From: Pseudisothecium myosuroides
Taxonomy: Eukaryota > Streptophyta > Bryopsida > Hypnales > Lembophyllaceae
Assembly: GCA_951799445.1 (NCBI GenBank)
Contig: OX637291.1
Coordinates: forward strand, 4,280,501-4,344,500
DNA: 64,000 nucleotides
Direction of reading: 5' to 3'
This document shows positions 10,770 through 23,375 of the stretch, one piece after another. Made by a program: the position numbers and the translations under genes. How positions within the stretch are numbered: the first letter of the stretch is position 1; each line of letters opens with the position of its first letter. The notes under the pieces were generated by a model. It searched no databases. It was given only the letters and a program-made list of their open reading frames with translations, and was not told the origin of the DNA.

Positions 10770-13700
10770 ATGGCATCCATTCGAGCGGATGGCCATGAAA
10801 TTCCACTAGTCCTCCCTCTTGGAGAAGAAGGATATGCTGTATTGTCTTCACACCTCCTTCATGTTCGATTTGGATTTGTCCAATCCAGTATTTACGTCGA
10901 AGAAAAGATTATGTCTAAGTCTGGCCACTTGAAAGAGTCTATCCATATGCTCAAGTTAGCAGTTCAAGATGGTCATGTCTGGCACCTCCGTCCAGGGCGC
11001 TATTGAGCTTATGGTTTGTCTTTCCTCATGATGGATGCCTCCAATGATATCTTACCTCGTCAATCAGACTATTCTACGGTAGACATGCCTTTTGTCTAAT
11101 ATGATACTAGAAATTCTACAGGATATGAGCGTGTTACACCTACTAGTACTCCTGTTCAACTTGTTCGTGTGAAACAAGAAATTCTTGATCCTATCATAGA
11201 TATATCTAGCGAGTCAGAGGGAGAGTGCCCTAGCCAACCAAGTTTGTGGGTACCACTTTCTAATAGAGTCCCAGATGATGCCCTCAAACCAACTTCGACT
11301 CGGTATGGCACGCCTTCAACTAGTCCTGCTTTGTCCACCTACTCTCGTCCACCAACTTATCCCAATAGTACAACCACGGTTAGTATTGTTAGTTGCCTTC
11401 GCAAGCTAACATCTGTTCGCGGATCTAGGAACGAAGTTGCTGCACTAAACTATGATTCAATCATACATCAGAAGGTGCAGTACCTTCCTCCAGACTTTGA
11501 CGGAAACATAGTATTTGAGTTGCCTTCTCTTCCTACTTCATCTTCAGCATCCGCTGCAAGGAACCTCCGCGACATGGATAAACGGTACGATGGCCACACA
11601 TGGTGTCGGACCATGACATCCAATATTAACAACCAAGATGGTCTCAAATTCAGGAAATCTTCTTGTGCAGGCCATCTAGTATGCAACAATCCTGACAGTG
11701 ACTACTTCAAGCGTTCGTCAAAGCGCAATGAGACCGAGTGGTGTGATTATACTTCTGTTCCATTCTATGTTGGTGCAACCCCTCCAAAGGATTCTACTCT
11801 TCTTTGCAAGATATGCAAAGTTCCACCTCATTGCGTCCGTGTCTGTGATGCTAGAATATATTATGTTTTTAGCGATACTCCCTTGATGACCAGAGCATGC
11901 ATTCATTTAGGAAATCATATGCATCCTGTTGCCCTTGGCATATGCAGAGAATCCTTAGACACTATCTCTGGGCTCATCGCAGGCGAGGTTTCGAAAACCC
12001 CTACTGCCACTAACTTTGCCATCGCCCTTGCAACTAGTAAGCAGTTTTTAGATAATCATCTCATACACAATGGCGAAGGACCTAAAGAGATGTTGCATGG
12101 AAAGTCACTTGAGGATGTTATGGATAGGTTCCAAATACTAAGTTCTCCCAACATCCGTAACACTATTTCCTCTTTTTCTAGTATTGGAAAAAGTGGGGTT
12201 ATAGATAGCATCATGAATATGAAACGAAATTTAAAGTTTGAATACATTCATGATAGCATTTTTTTTGGACAGGGAAAGGAGAAGGTATACTTGTTTAAAA
12301 TGTTGGTTGAAGGACTTACTAGTGGAGTGGATTTAGTGAAGCGCATGCAACCGGGAGGAGATTTGGAGAACGCATGGCTCATGTTTGACCACGTAAAACG
12401 CGTGAAGGATTGGACAACCATGGCCTGCCATGTGTATGACACAAGATGTAAGAAGGTCATGACAATTGCTGTTTGCGACATGCAATCCGAAGACACAGAA
12501 GTTCAATGCATCATGTGGAGGTCATTGAATGATGTCATGAGACGCAATGGCGTGGAAAATCCAAACTTTAAGGGCTTTATGGCAGACAGTGCACAAGCGA
12601 ATTGGAATGTTGTTCGCATTGTATACGGTACGGGGGATTCCAAAATTGAGATGGTGAACCGCGAGCGAACGTGTCTCTTACACTGGAGTATTTCATTGCA
12701 TCGACATACACAGAAGCTTATCAAACCGGATATGCAACACCAACATACTCGTCTATGCAAGCAATACAAAGACTCAAAGACTATGGACGAAGCCGAGACA
12801 CGATATTTGGCCATTCGATCTTGGTGGCTACCATCCGGGGCAATCTTAGAAGATGCTATGCGAGAATTGGAGTTGTGGCTTGCCTTTTGGCACTTCCGAT
12901 ATCGCCAATGGGGAGGCTTCATGCAAATGGTAAGTTTAACCTTGTCATTTTAATTTTAATGCCTTCATTTGGATCCACTTTCAATTCAAAATGTTTAAAT
13001 GTTGTATTAAACAAGTATTACTTAAGATAGATTATTTGATTAATCTAGGATTGGGGTATCTTACCTTTTAAGGCTGAGAAGAGCCTCGGCCACTTCCGAA
13101 AAGGATCAAAATTGTAGCACTCTAAAAAGATAGAACTTCTAGCAGTTTCAAAATTTCTGTTAACTAGTATAGTGTTTTAGGCCTCACTACACTTTTTTGC
13201 CTTGCAGGGGCTAAGTATTGAGGAGATGGCAGACATGCCATCATGCAACTTATCAGAAACAGTTCATAATAAATGGTTGCAGCAGTCAGGTAATCGAGGT
13301 AATGACTTGTTTGCTGCCACTTTTGATGACTGCATTCAAGCTTTCATGCAAATGACAAATTACCGAGCATTCTTAAACGGCAAAGCATCAAGGTCCGGTC
13401 CATCTAAAGAAGAATTGAAGTTAAGAGGTGCTAGAAGAAGCGGAGATCCGAAGAAGATCGCGGAGGCATTGAATGTCCTTCCTGGAGCAGCTGACGTTGC
13501 AACACGTATTCTGCATTTGGAGGGCGAAGAGGTATTTGATAGCAGTAAGCGTAAACTTGACCTTCCCATTGGGTCGGATGGTGACTCTCATCAGCCGGAT
13601 ACAGTTAATTTTTCTCAGCCAAGAGTCATGACCAGATCTACACGCACACCCACGGAGGCCTTCAAGGAAGCAGATGCTGTTGCTAACTCTGAGCACGTAC

Positions 13701-14614
13701 CACATGTCACAACCGCATTGGAGAGTGATTGTGACACTTCACAATGGCATATTGCAAGACTGTCCCACAAGTCTAGCTGCAAATGTCATGCTCAACAGCG
13801 AGGATCAAACATCCGTTGTGTTGCCAAAATTGCAAAAGGATCTAAAGGCACTCCAGCTCCAACATACCGTGGTAGAAAGAAACAGTACAGCGGAAATAAG
13901 GAGATTATGACAGATTTTTTGTTTTGTCCAGATGATATTGAACGATGTATTCAAGGTTCTAAACGTGCTTGGGTAATTGATTGGCCTCAAGTACCAGATG
14001 TGTGGCCCGTGCTAACAGGCACTAGTTTGACTCGACAGGAAACACTTCTTTTGCAGGAGGCCGGCTTTCATCTCCAAGAGCGACCACCTATGTCACCTCG
14101 ACGATTATTCACAATGTCCAATGTTTTTGAAGCGGTCCTTTATGATCAGCCTAGTCCTTTGTATGCGGACATCTATCCAACAACTCGAAGGAGTAAGCCC
14201 ATTCGACGTATTGCAAATGCTCCTACTACAGAACATCGCAATAAATGGGAGAGTGCTGGTAATGTCAAAGGAACAATTTTGGGAGTAACTATGCTCCCCT
14301 TTCCTGGACTTGGAGCCATAATCTCCCTTCAATCCAGAATGGAACCCGTGCAAAAAGTTTATCGAATTACACTTGGCATGTACTCGGAGTGCACTTGTCC
14401 CGATTTTGTAGACATGGCTGTCTCAGCAATTGGTGGACGCCATCAATATGTTAACTGCAAGCATCTTTATTATTTATTTCGTTACTTCTGCAAAATGAAT
14501 TTGGTAGAAGACAAGTTCATACATTCTCCAAGCTTCAGCTTCAATGAAGTGAACCGCCTCCTCAATAGGGCCGGTATCATCAACGTTCCAAATGAAAGTC
14601 TTCAATTGATCTAG
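10770..14614 (+). pseudogene. MULE-type transposase gene, two exons, two in-frame stops
   Basis: Exon 1 is 10770-12929 and exon 2 is 13208-14614, joined at GT (12930) and AG (13207) in phase 0; together they give about 1188 codons. Two stops interrupt exon 1 in the same frame: TGA at 11004-11006 and TAA at 11097-11099. Both could derive from CGA and CAA by C-to-T changes (inference). From about residue 265 there is a Cys/His-rich GCM/FLYWCH-like finger (TWCRTMTSN, SSCAGHLVCNN, CKICKVPPHC). The RNase H-like DDE core shows WLMFDHVKRVKDW and GFMADSAQANWNVV, with its acidic residues. Exon 2 ends in a SWIM zinc finger (CTCPDF...NCKHLYYLF, residue ~1112), the usual C-terminal mark of plant MULE transposases. 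I did not find the long terminal inverted repeats. Confidence 0.8.
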
Positions 14615-14689
14615 AAATCCAAGAATCTCAGAGAGCTTGGAATATGAGATTGAAAGACTTTAGATTGAAGTTAGACATACAGCTTCAGA

Positions 14690-15107
14690 AGTATCAATTT
14701 GTTTTTGGCAAATATTGTAATTTGGTGGAATATTTTATACAGTCTTATTTCCATCCTCATTTGTCTTTCATATCAATTGAATTCTTTGTCTTCACAATGT
14801 ATACTTCCATATTTTAAATAATATTGAACATAACAATTTTAATAAAAATAGTACCTAACCACGATAACAGGTCCACGGTAATAAGTCCACTGCAGAACTA
14901 TCAATTTCTAATTAGAAATATATTGTTATTTGATGGAATATTGTATGCAATCATATTTCCATTGTTGTTCGTCATTCACACTTAAATCATTCTTCTCCAC
15001 AATGCATGCTTAGAATACTTTGCACATTATTTAAAATACCAACCCTGAACACAAATAGTACGTATGCACAATCATAGGTCCACGGTAATAGGTCTACAAA
15101 AATAAGT
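14690..15107. repeat. Two diverged ~205-bp tandem copies downstream of the MULE gene
   Basis: The sequence from about 14690 to 14890 is repeated, with substitutions, from about 14900 to 15107. Shared blocks include GGTCCACGGTAATA, ATTTCCAT, TCACAATG and AATAGTAC. It follows directly on the transposase 3' end and may be sub-terminal sequence of that element. Confidence 0.6.
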
Positions 15108-15306
15108 CCTAAAATTTTACATGAAATAGAAATCTTGAACAAAATTTATAGATATTAGCTTTTTTCTTGATATTCTTGAATTTTGTATTGTTTTTTCTAA
15201 TTTCAGGGCTCACCGCTCACATAATCCCTGCTCTTCGCTCACAGGCTCACGTTCGCAAGCTCACAAAATAGCACTGCTGTACTTTCTATCTGATAAATCC
15301 TAGACC

Positions 15307-17850
15307 TTTGAATGCTTCAAACAATTTTGCATCCTTATAGAAACACCTACACAAAAAATCCATACTCTTAGAACAGATCGAGGGGGAGAGTACTTATCTG
15401 CCGAGTTTAGTTCCTTCTGTACAAACCATGGGATCACTTGTCAACTCACTGTAGGGTATTCTCTACATCAAAACGGAATTGCAGAGCGAAAGAACTAGAC
15501 TTTACTTGAAGGCATCCGGAGCGTCGTGACTGGAACGAGAATACCCAAAGCTCTCTGAGAGGAAGTAGCTCGGACGGTCAACTATATTTAGAACCGTTGT
15601 CGTACGAAGGCCCTCAAGCTCAAGACTCCTAAAGAGGCCTTCACCGGCATTAAACCACATCTAGGACATCTCCGTGTGATAGGCTGTACAGCTTACTACC
15701 ACATCCCCGATACAAAACGATAGAAACTTGACGTTAAAGCAATCCCCACAATCTTGCTTGGATATGATGAAAACTCCAAGGCCTACCGGTGTTACCACCC
15801 TACCACTCGGAGGATCCTCATCAGCAGGGACGTGTGTTTTGACGAGCACTGTTTCAATACCCCATCTCATGAGATTACCGAACCATTAGAATCTCAACCA
15901 TATATAGACTCTTTTCTCTCCCCAGTTACACCCTCAAACCTATAGTCATCTTTCCCTGAACCTAACACACCCATTCCACTGGATAATATCCATAGTACCC
16001 CAGCTCCTCCCGTATCTGTACCACTCGATAACATATCTCCGCCCAGTCCAACATCCCATCTCCCAACTTCCCCAATAGTATTATCGTCACCCCCAGCCTC
16101 CAAATCACCTCCAATTGTACCAATCCCTGCTCCTCGCAGATCCACCCGTCCTCGCAAACAAAATATTAGATTTGAAGGATACGATTTATGTCTCTCGACT
16201 ACAGACTTCAACATTTGCCTCATCAGTCACGCTCCCGCTCTACCACACATCTCCGAACCTACAGAAAATGATCATGACAACATCACGTTCAAACAAACCA
16301 AGACTGATCCCGGGTGGCAAAAGGCGATGCAAGAGGAAATGGAATGCATATGGCGAAATTCAACTTGGGATCTCGAACCACTTCCTACAGGACAACATGC
16401 AATCACCTGTAAGTGGATATTTAAACTAAAGCCCGGAATTAATGGACAACCTCCCACCAAGAAGGCGCACCTGGTTGCTCGGGGATTCAAGCAAAGATCT
16501 GGTGTCGACTTCAATGACATCTTCACTCCGGTTATCAAATGGGCCACGCTACGAACAACAATAGCTCTTGCAGCCGCCAAGTGATGGGACATCCATCACA
16601 TGGATGTCCGCACGGCATTCCTCAACGGCCTGCTTAAAGAAAAGGTTTACATGGGCCAGCCACCCATCTTCCACGTTCGTGGCAAAGAAGGCATGGTCTG
16701 CAAATTGAACAGATCACTATATGGTTTAAAGCAAAATCCACGTACCTAGTACGACAGAATCGATGCCGCCCTTCGCCGCATAGGACTCAAACGGAGCCAA
16801 TCAGATGGAAATCTATATTACCTGTACAAAGACGGAGAGACACTCTTATTACTGCTTTATGTCGATGATTTATTTATCACCGGTAGCTCTCCAGACCTCA
16901 TAGTATGGATCAAAAAAATTCTCAACACCAAATTCGAGATGTCCAATTTGGGCAAAATCCGTCGCTATCTGGGCATATCGTTTGAACAGGTGGTTCTTGG
17001 GATCTTCTTACACCAACGGGACTACACCCAGTCTATCTTGAAAGAGTTTGGAATGTCAACCTGCAAGTCATTACCTGTTCCATTCCCTGAAGGACAAATC
17101 TTGGTATCCGATACGAAATCACCCTACATCGACTCTACTTACTATTGCAAACTAATAGGGAAACTCATCTTCTTGACAATCACTCATCCGGACATAGCCT
17201 ACACTGTCAGTAGGCTTAGCATTTACATGGGGCAACCGCAACAAGCCCACCTCGATGCTGCTAAACAAGTCCTCCGCTATCTCCAGGGCACGCTTGATTA
17301 CGGAATCCTGTACAGATTCGGTGACCAAATCAAGATATCAGGATTCACAGATGCAGATTGGAGTTCATGCCCGAAAACTTGACGTTCAATGGGCGCATAT
17401 ATATATTTACTCTCACTGGCGGACCAATCACTTGGTAGAATAAAAGACAACTCACCGTTTCCCGATCATCAATTGAATCAGAATACTGAGCTTTATCAGA
17501 CAGCACCCAAGAAGCTGGTTGGCTTCATCGATTCATTCAGGAAATCACAAATTCCACTTTCAAATTTGGATCACCTTGACCAATCACCTCCAATTCTGCT
17601 ACAAACAACATTCTACTCCACTGCGACAACCAAGGTGTAATCAAACTATCGCACAACCCTATTTTCCATGCCAGATCCAAACACATAGAAATACACTATC
17701 ACTTCATTAGGGAAAGAGTCTTAGGAGGGGAAGTCAAGTTTCAATATATTAATACCAATTTACAACCTGCAGATACCCTCACCAAACCCTTAGGTCGTGT
17801 GAAATTTCAACAGCACAGACTTTCTCTAGGTACACTTAGTTTAGAGAGTT
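15307..17850 (+). mobile_element. Copia retrotransposon relic, 5'-truncated pol
   Basis: Coding relics run in order: the C-terminal part of the integrase (RTDRGGEYLSAEF, HQNGIAERKN), the post-integrase linker with ILLGYDENSKAYR, reverse transcriptase (WKFKLKPG-like CKWIFKLKPG, HLVARGFKQ, DVRTAFLNG, SLYGLKQNPR, LLYVDDLFITG at about 16850) and RNase H (GFTDADWSSC near 17340, then HCDNQGVIKLSHNP, SKHIEIHYHFIRE and LQPADTLTKPL near 17620-17790). This is the Ty1/Copia order. Gag, protease and the N-terminal integrase are absent. At least six in-frame stops and several frameshifts make it inactive. No LTRs could be recognised. Confidence 0.88.
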
Positions 17851-17895
17851 TGCGAACACAAAATCAAGCCTCTTCTCCTACATACAGTCTATCAT

Positions 17896-18354
17896 CTAGC
17901 ATACCACAGCCTGAAATAGATACTCTTCTGCCTCTAATAGTGAACCAAAACTTTTATACTCTGCTCCCCTAAACCCAGTGACCTCCCTGGAACAATCGGG
18001 CCAAGAAAAATACAACTCGGGTGTATGCCCTTGCCACACTGCATAAAACTTCATCTTTGACGTGACACCCTTCCTTGACCCGTTCTGAACCTTGTTCAAC
18101 TACGGCTCGAGTCGCTCAATTTCACTTTCTAATGAAGAGTATCCTGGCGCCCTGCTGTTATCGCACGAAGCACAGCACTCCGCCTCCACGACGTGACCAC
18201 CAACAAACACGTCGACGATGTCGAAGCACCACGCAGTGAGTCGCGACACAAATGCGCAGATTACCCACAACATTAAACCTGCTAAACTTGTGAGCAAAAT
18301 GTCTCCTGCCCACTCGCGCAGCACCTGCATTCTTTGGCTTTTCACTTGCGCCAT
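17896..18354 (-). pseudogene. Fragment with RNase H1/viroplasmin-type hybrid-binding domain
   Basis: A frame begins at an ATG (18354) and is broken by one TAG at 18102-18100; it then continues in the same frame to 17896. After the stop, KMKFYAVWQGHTPELYFSW and GFRGAEYKSFGSLLEAEEYL form a clear RNase H1 N-terminal (Cauli_VI/viroplasmin-like) domain, which binds RNA-DNA hybrids. Before the stop is a hydrophobic, membrane-like segment (ILLTSLAGLMLWVICAFVS). The domain occurs both in cellular proteins and in plant pararetroviruses, and the fragment alone does not decide which. It ends where the Copia relic begins, suggesting the rest was lost there. The TAG could derive from CAG. Confidence 0.6.
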
Positions 18355-19346
18355 CTAGGAATCAAGTCTCAACTCCGCTCGGCTGCGAATCTGTTTCCCG
18401 ACACATTTCACTCCGATTTCCTGTGTAAATTAAACCTACGTCCACGACTTATTGTACAGACGCTCAGGATACAAGCAATCTATCGATTGAAGGGCACCCA
18501 AATAGTTAGGGTTTCATCTCTAGACCTGGATGCTTATCATCCGGTTACTTAGTTAGGGTTTAGGACTCCTGGATTTAAACTGAACCCCTTTGGGCTCCTA
18601 ATCATCTGCTAATGCTAAGCTGATCAAGAGCTGTTAGAATGCATCTCTTCTTTCTTTACAGGAGCAAGTGAAGGTAGCAAGTGAAGGTCACACTGCCGTT
18701 GTCCGTTTTTATTGGAGAACCAGGCCGACCATAATCCAACAGACCGAAATGGAGATGCAATATGTTTACCACCGCATCACTCGAAGATGAAAGGGAATCA
18801 TGATGCTCCATAAATTCAGCATGACAGTATGTGATAGTACTGAAATCAGAATAACTCGAAGCAGAATTTGCGCTGAAATGGTAAACATCTTATTTGCGCT
18901 GAAATCGGCACGGTCATTTTTTCAGCCCAGCACCTGTGAATGTGTGCACCTGAGACTCACAGCTTGAAGATTGCCACACCCCAAGTATGTCAGCTGTTGC
19001 AATTCGGGATTTGCTGACTTGAATTTGCAATTGGATTTATGCAGGCTACCGAATATCTCACCTCAAATGCATCGACAGAGACTTCCAAAGCCTAGGAGAT
19101 AAAGAATTTCCGAATTAAGTGAGATGATAAAGATTCCATGGAACGAACATAAAATCTTGTGGATGAAGAATCCGTAACGCCCAATTCCGCAGGTCTGCGA
19201 TTAAAAACCCTAATTGCAGAAAAGAATCCACCCAACATTGAACAATAAATTTTCTGGCGGGGTTTACGGTGTGGTCATTCTAAAATATGTAAACTAGATT
19301 CCACATACTGTAGTACTTCTTGAATTTTGAAGTTGAGAAACACCCT
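18355..19346. other. Non-coding
   Basis: No supported gene or repeat was seen; short scattered ORFs only. Confidence 0.4.
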
Positions 19347-19406
19347 GGACAAGCAAGTAGTGGACAAGCAAGTAGTGGACAAGCAAGTAGTGGACAAGCA
19401 AGTAGT
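19347..19406. repeat. 15-bp minisatellite, 4 copies
   Basis: Four perfect tandem copies of GGACAAGCAAGTAGT. Confidence 0.95.
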
Positions 19407-19621
19407 GGGAAAAAACAAACTTTATACTTTGATCAGATAGATCTCACAAATGGTAAGGAATTGAAAATTGAATTTTCCTTCCATGTGTTTTAGGTAAGGG
19501 TGAAATGATTGAAGACCCTATGGTTACATTTGTCATGGTAAGAAAATGACAATTTTTTGCATTTTTTGGGCCAGTTTTTTAGTGGCAACGTAGCTACAGT
19601 ATGAGAGGCCTCTGACCCTGT

Positions 19622-20232
19622 AAGGGCCTCCTTACATGTATCGGTGGGTGGGAGGAGTCAACAAGGTTGAAATATAGAAACCACTTTTATGTTGCTTCTC
19701 CAGTGTATTCTACACCGATATTGGTAGAACTCTCTCTCCTCCTTCCACGCTTACCGATCATCGGTGACACTGTTCTTGTCTTTTAGTTGCTTTCTTTGCC
19801 CACCGGGCTCACATGTAAGCTGGCCCTAAAACACTAGCTCGTTTTTTCTAGTAAGGTAGCTACTCAAACTTCCTAGGGATGGCTTCTGGTGATGCCAAAC
19901 CTCCTTCCCTTCCAGAGCCAGTAAGCAACTATAAGGCGACTAGTGTAGCTCCTTCCAGGAGATCCTTCGGGCATGTTCCGCGGATCATTGTACTCGTCCT
20001 TCCTGCTTTTGACGAGGAAGGAAGTTAGGGCCTCCTTACATGTATCGGCGGGTGGGAGGAGTCAACAGGGTCGAAATATAGAAACCACTTTTATGTTGCT
20101 TCTCCAGTGTATTCTTCACTGATATCGGTAGAACTGTCTCTCCTCCTTCCACGCTTACCGATCATCGGTGACACTGTTCTTGTCTTCTAGTTGCTTTCTT
20201 TGCCCACCGGGCTCACATGTAAGCTGGCCCTT
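19622..20232 (+). mobile_element. TRIM-like element: two ~207-bp direct repeats around a ~197-bp core
   Basis: Repeat 1 (19622-19828) and repeat 2 (20026-20232) are about 95% alike by eye. Both start TAGGGCCTCC or TAAGGGCCTCC and end AAGCTGGCCCT, so their ends are short inverted repeats. The short core carries one small ORF. This shape fits a terminal-repeat retrotransposon in miniature. No primer-binding site, polypurine tract or outer target-site duplication was recognised, and the repeats lack clear TG...CA ends, so a tandem duplication remains possible. Confidence 0.55.
19879..20028 (+). CDS. Small ORF (49 aa) in the TRIM-like core
   Basis: ATG at 19879, TAG at 20026-20028, the stop falling on the first bases of repeat 2. 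The peptide is Pro/Ser-rich (MASGDAKPPSLPEP) and has no recognised domain. It could be the remnant N-terminus of a gag or simply chance. The position between two long direct repeats is the only support. Confidence 0.3.
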   Translation: MASGDAKPPSLPEPVSNYKATSVAPSRRSFGHVPRIIVLVLPAFDEEGS

Positions 20233-21165
20233 AGAAGCACTTCTCTATCTGATGCAGAGCTCTCGTTTCATTGTCTGATATAATATTCGTTTTCTCTTGG
20301 GGTGCGGGGTGCGGGGTGCGTGGGAATCTGTTTCTGTCCAGAATCGAAGCCGGGAAGGGACTGGCGAGCCGTGTTGATAGAATGGTGGTAACTTAAGGCT
20401 TGGGAGTCGAGCTGGTGGCAGTGATTGAATTGAGAATTGAAGTTGTCTATCAACTTGTCGTGGATTGGATTGTGTGGGTGACGCCACCTGAAGCATTCCC
20501 AATTGGTCAGACCCAGTTCAATTGGTGACCCAATTGGTTTGACATGAGTCAACTGATGCAAACATGTGTTTACGAATTGTATCACCTGGTGACGTCTCCG
20601 TGACGATCCAGGCTCAATCATTCAGGCTCATCGATTTTCAATCACTGCATGAAAAGCGAACTTCAAATTTAAGGTCATAGATTCCATACTCAATTCAGCA
20701 AAGGTTTCACCTCGAAAAGGACAACAGTTTAGGGGAACCAGCCTATATGCTAGAGTTGTCTAAGTAGTTCTACAAAGGGCTGAGAATTTCTCCCAAAGAC
20801 ACTCTTGTAACGTCAATCTCGTTATATTGACAATATGCCACAAGCCAGAATGATTGCAACATATATCTTCACAAAGGTTGAATTTCACGTCACAAAGTGG
20901 GACATGTGTAAATTTTGGTTTCAAGTCGTGCCTCAAACCAATCCAAAGTAATGGAATATTGCCAAGTCAATGAAATTGACGTTTTGTCCTCTATTTCGGG
21001 TTGTTAATTTTGTATTTCATCATTACATTTTGAACATACCGTGCAAGGTCCCTTCAACTTCTTCAATTGGTGCTCTTGTAGCCAAGAATGTGGGATAGAT
21101 GGACATGACTAAGTGAGTGTGCATTCCAAATTGAGTATTTTTTTCACTTTAAAATATTGACTATT
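20233..21165. other. Non-coding
   Basis: No gene supported. A run of GGGGTGC repeats lies near 20300. Confidence 0.4.
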
Positions 21166-21362
21166 CACTAGAAGAAAATTGCGTTGGAACCCACAAAACC
21201 ACATGGGATTGGTTTTGTTGAGTTCCTAGTTTCCAACACAAAATTCTACAGAATTCCAACGTAGAAATGCATTCCAACGCAAAAATCTGCATTGGAAACT
21301 AGGAACTCAACAAAACCAATCCCACATGGTTTTGAGGGTTCCAACGCAATTTTCTTCTAGTG
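21166..21362. mobile_element. CACTA-type foldback MITE, 197 bp
   Basis: It starts CACTAGAAGAAAATTGCG and ends with the complement CGCAATTTTCTTCTAGTG. It is flanked by a 3-bp duplication ATT (21163-21165 and 21363-21365). The arms pair almost perfectly for about 70 bases around a ~55-base loop. The CACTA-like terminus and 3-bp duplication fit the En/Spm superfamily. Confidence 0.88.
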
Positions 21363-21476
21363 ATTTCTTGAATCAAATAATTTTCCTTTACTGGCAGGCT
21401 TTGTCGCACAAATATATTCCTTCTACAATGCTACTACATGAAGAAGGCACACTCCTTCCCATTCAAGAACATTATA

Positions 21477-22390
21477 GGCAATTTCATTAAAATGGCAGTA
21501 TTCCAAGTGCCACTTTGATGGTGTGCCATTTTCACCATCTAGGATTGGTATAGATTTTAGATTGGCCGTTTTGAACCATCTAGGACATATATAGATTTAG
21601 AAGAGCCGTTCTGAACTGTTTTCATGCCATTTTTAGGTGATTGCAAGAAAAACTGGTACTACTTTGTGTCATAATTGAAGTGACGGAGTTGTCATCGGCT
21701 ATAATTTTTGAAGCATGAACCCGATTAGCTTAAATTTTTTATTAAAGATGACTAACTTGATAGCATTCAGGTCCTTTATTTTTCAAAAACTTTCAAAAAT
21801 CATTTTAAATTTAGCTAATTTGTCACACTTTGCAGTTTAGGAGTTTTTAGTACTAGAGAGTATCCAAAATTAAAGATCTAGAGTTGAAATTTCTATAGTC
21901 TATTTCCATGGTAAGAAGTCATGTTTCTACCAAAAGAAATTTAAAAATATTTTATTTGATGTCCTCCACATGCGTGCAAACAAGGCTCTCTTGTGCTCGC
22001 ATTTCTGAACATTGAAGATGGTTTTAAGATCATTCTTTTAGTAAAATCTCTTCATCATAATGCTCTCCCAAATTTTCAATTTTTAGTTTTTTTTTAAATT
22101 AATTTTCCTATTTTTTACAAATTAAAATGTAAAAACACCTATTTTCATGAGATTTTGCACTTTCCTAGTTCTCCTACTTAGAGAATTTTTCTACACTTTT
22201 CCTTCATAGGGTATCTTCTTTTTAAAGGTGTGTACATAAAAAATATTTTTCACATTTTTAAAAAATTGTTTTTCTAATTATACAGTACTCTCCAAAAAAG
22301 TGAATACTATAGAAAATGCTACGAAAATCGGTCGGTGTTTCTTGCATTCACCTTTTAAAATAATATTGCCATTTTAATAAAATTGCCCAT
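21477..22390. mobile_element. GGCAATTTCATTAAAATGG MITE family, copy 1 (split)
   Basis: Left end GGCAATTTCATTAAAATGGC, right end GCCATTTTAATAAAATTGCC. Inside are the ATCTAGGA/TAGATTTTAGA motifs shared by all copies. A second MITE (21635-22352) sits inside it. Confidence 0.8.
21635..22352. mobile_element. GGGTGAATGCAAGAAA MITE family, copy 1, nested
   Basis: The ends are AGGTGATTGCAAGAAA and TTTCTTGCATTCACC; TTTT flanks both sides (possible 4-bp duplication). It is inserted into the preceding MITE. The interior resembles the copy at 23547 in inverted orientation (shared blocks around GTACTCCC and CTCTTTTTAAAG). Confidence 0.7.
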
Positions 22391-23375
22391 CATTATAGTG
22401 ATGTTTCACAGTTTCATGTTTTGATTTCAACTATGAATTCAAAACTTTCAAATTTTATTATTCATGATGAATAATTATTTCCTTAAACTTGTAAAAATTT
22501 AGAAAAGACTAAAAAGAATTCCAAATTTTTGCTCTTCCAAAGACAGCTCATAGCCCTAGTATAAGAGAGTCTCCATAGTCTCAGCCTTGGAGACTTGCCA
22601 GAGTCTCTATGCAAAAAACTCCTTCTAGATTGTTTATTACAACATTACAATTATTTATAGGTGGCTAATTTTGTATTTTGTGGCATCTCTTAGTTCATTG
22701 GTTGAAGGTCATTACTAGATTCTAAATATGAATTCAAATTTTCCATCCATTGCAAATAGCAAATTCTAGCTTGTTCTGCAAGGTCCAAGTATATGTATGG
22801 TTGGTTCTTCCATCCTTGAAATGACTCATCTATCACTCTAGTCATCAACCCATGCAATTATCCACTGATTCTATGAATATGTACATTTTGGATTTTGATA
22901 GAAACATTGAAAACATTTATCAAAATTTTTGAAGACCACATGCCATTGTAGGGTTGAAAAAGGACATAACATTATTAAACAAAGAAGCAAAAGTTTCCAA
23001 TGGTTTCATGCAAGAAAAAATAAGCAAAGAAAAGTGTATTGATGTTTGTCTTTTGTATGTTGGTTATTATTGATCTCTTCTACAAACTTGAGGTGAAACA
23101 TTCTTGTACTCTTTGAACTATAGAATATTGTAAAATTTAGACAACCAACAACAATAATCTTTGAAAAATTTAATCTAAAAATTCTAACTCCGATTCACAA
23201 AAACTCAAATTATAATTTGATCATAAATCAAATTTAGACCTTTACATCTTTACGCAGTTAAATTGGTGCATTTTAGAATGACACAAGTTTTGAGTGTGTC
23301 AAAAATCCAAACCATGATGGTCAAACTTGAAAAAATGGCAAAATTTTTGAGCTGAAAATGAACCATTCAAGTTGG
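22391..23375. other. AT-rich non-coding
   Basis: No gene or clear repeat boundary seen. Confidence 0.4.

Noticed and set aside
15307..17850. C-to-T mutation (RIP-like) as the sole cause of the Copia stops
   Set aside because: Some stops (for example after AERKN) need transversions, so a single mutational process does not explain them.
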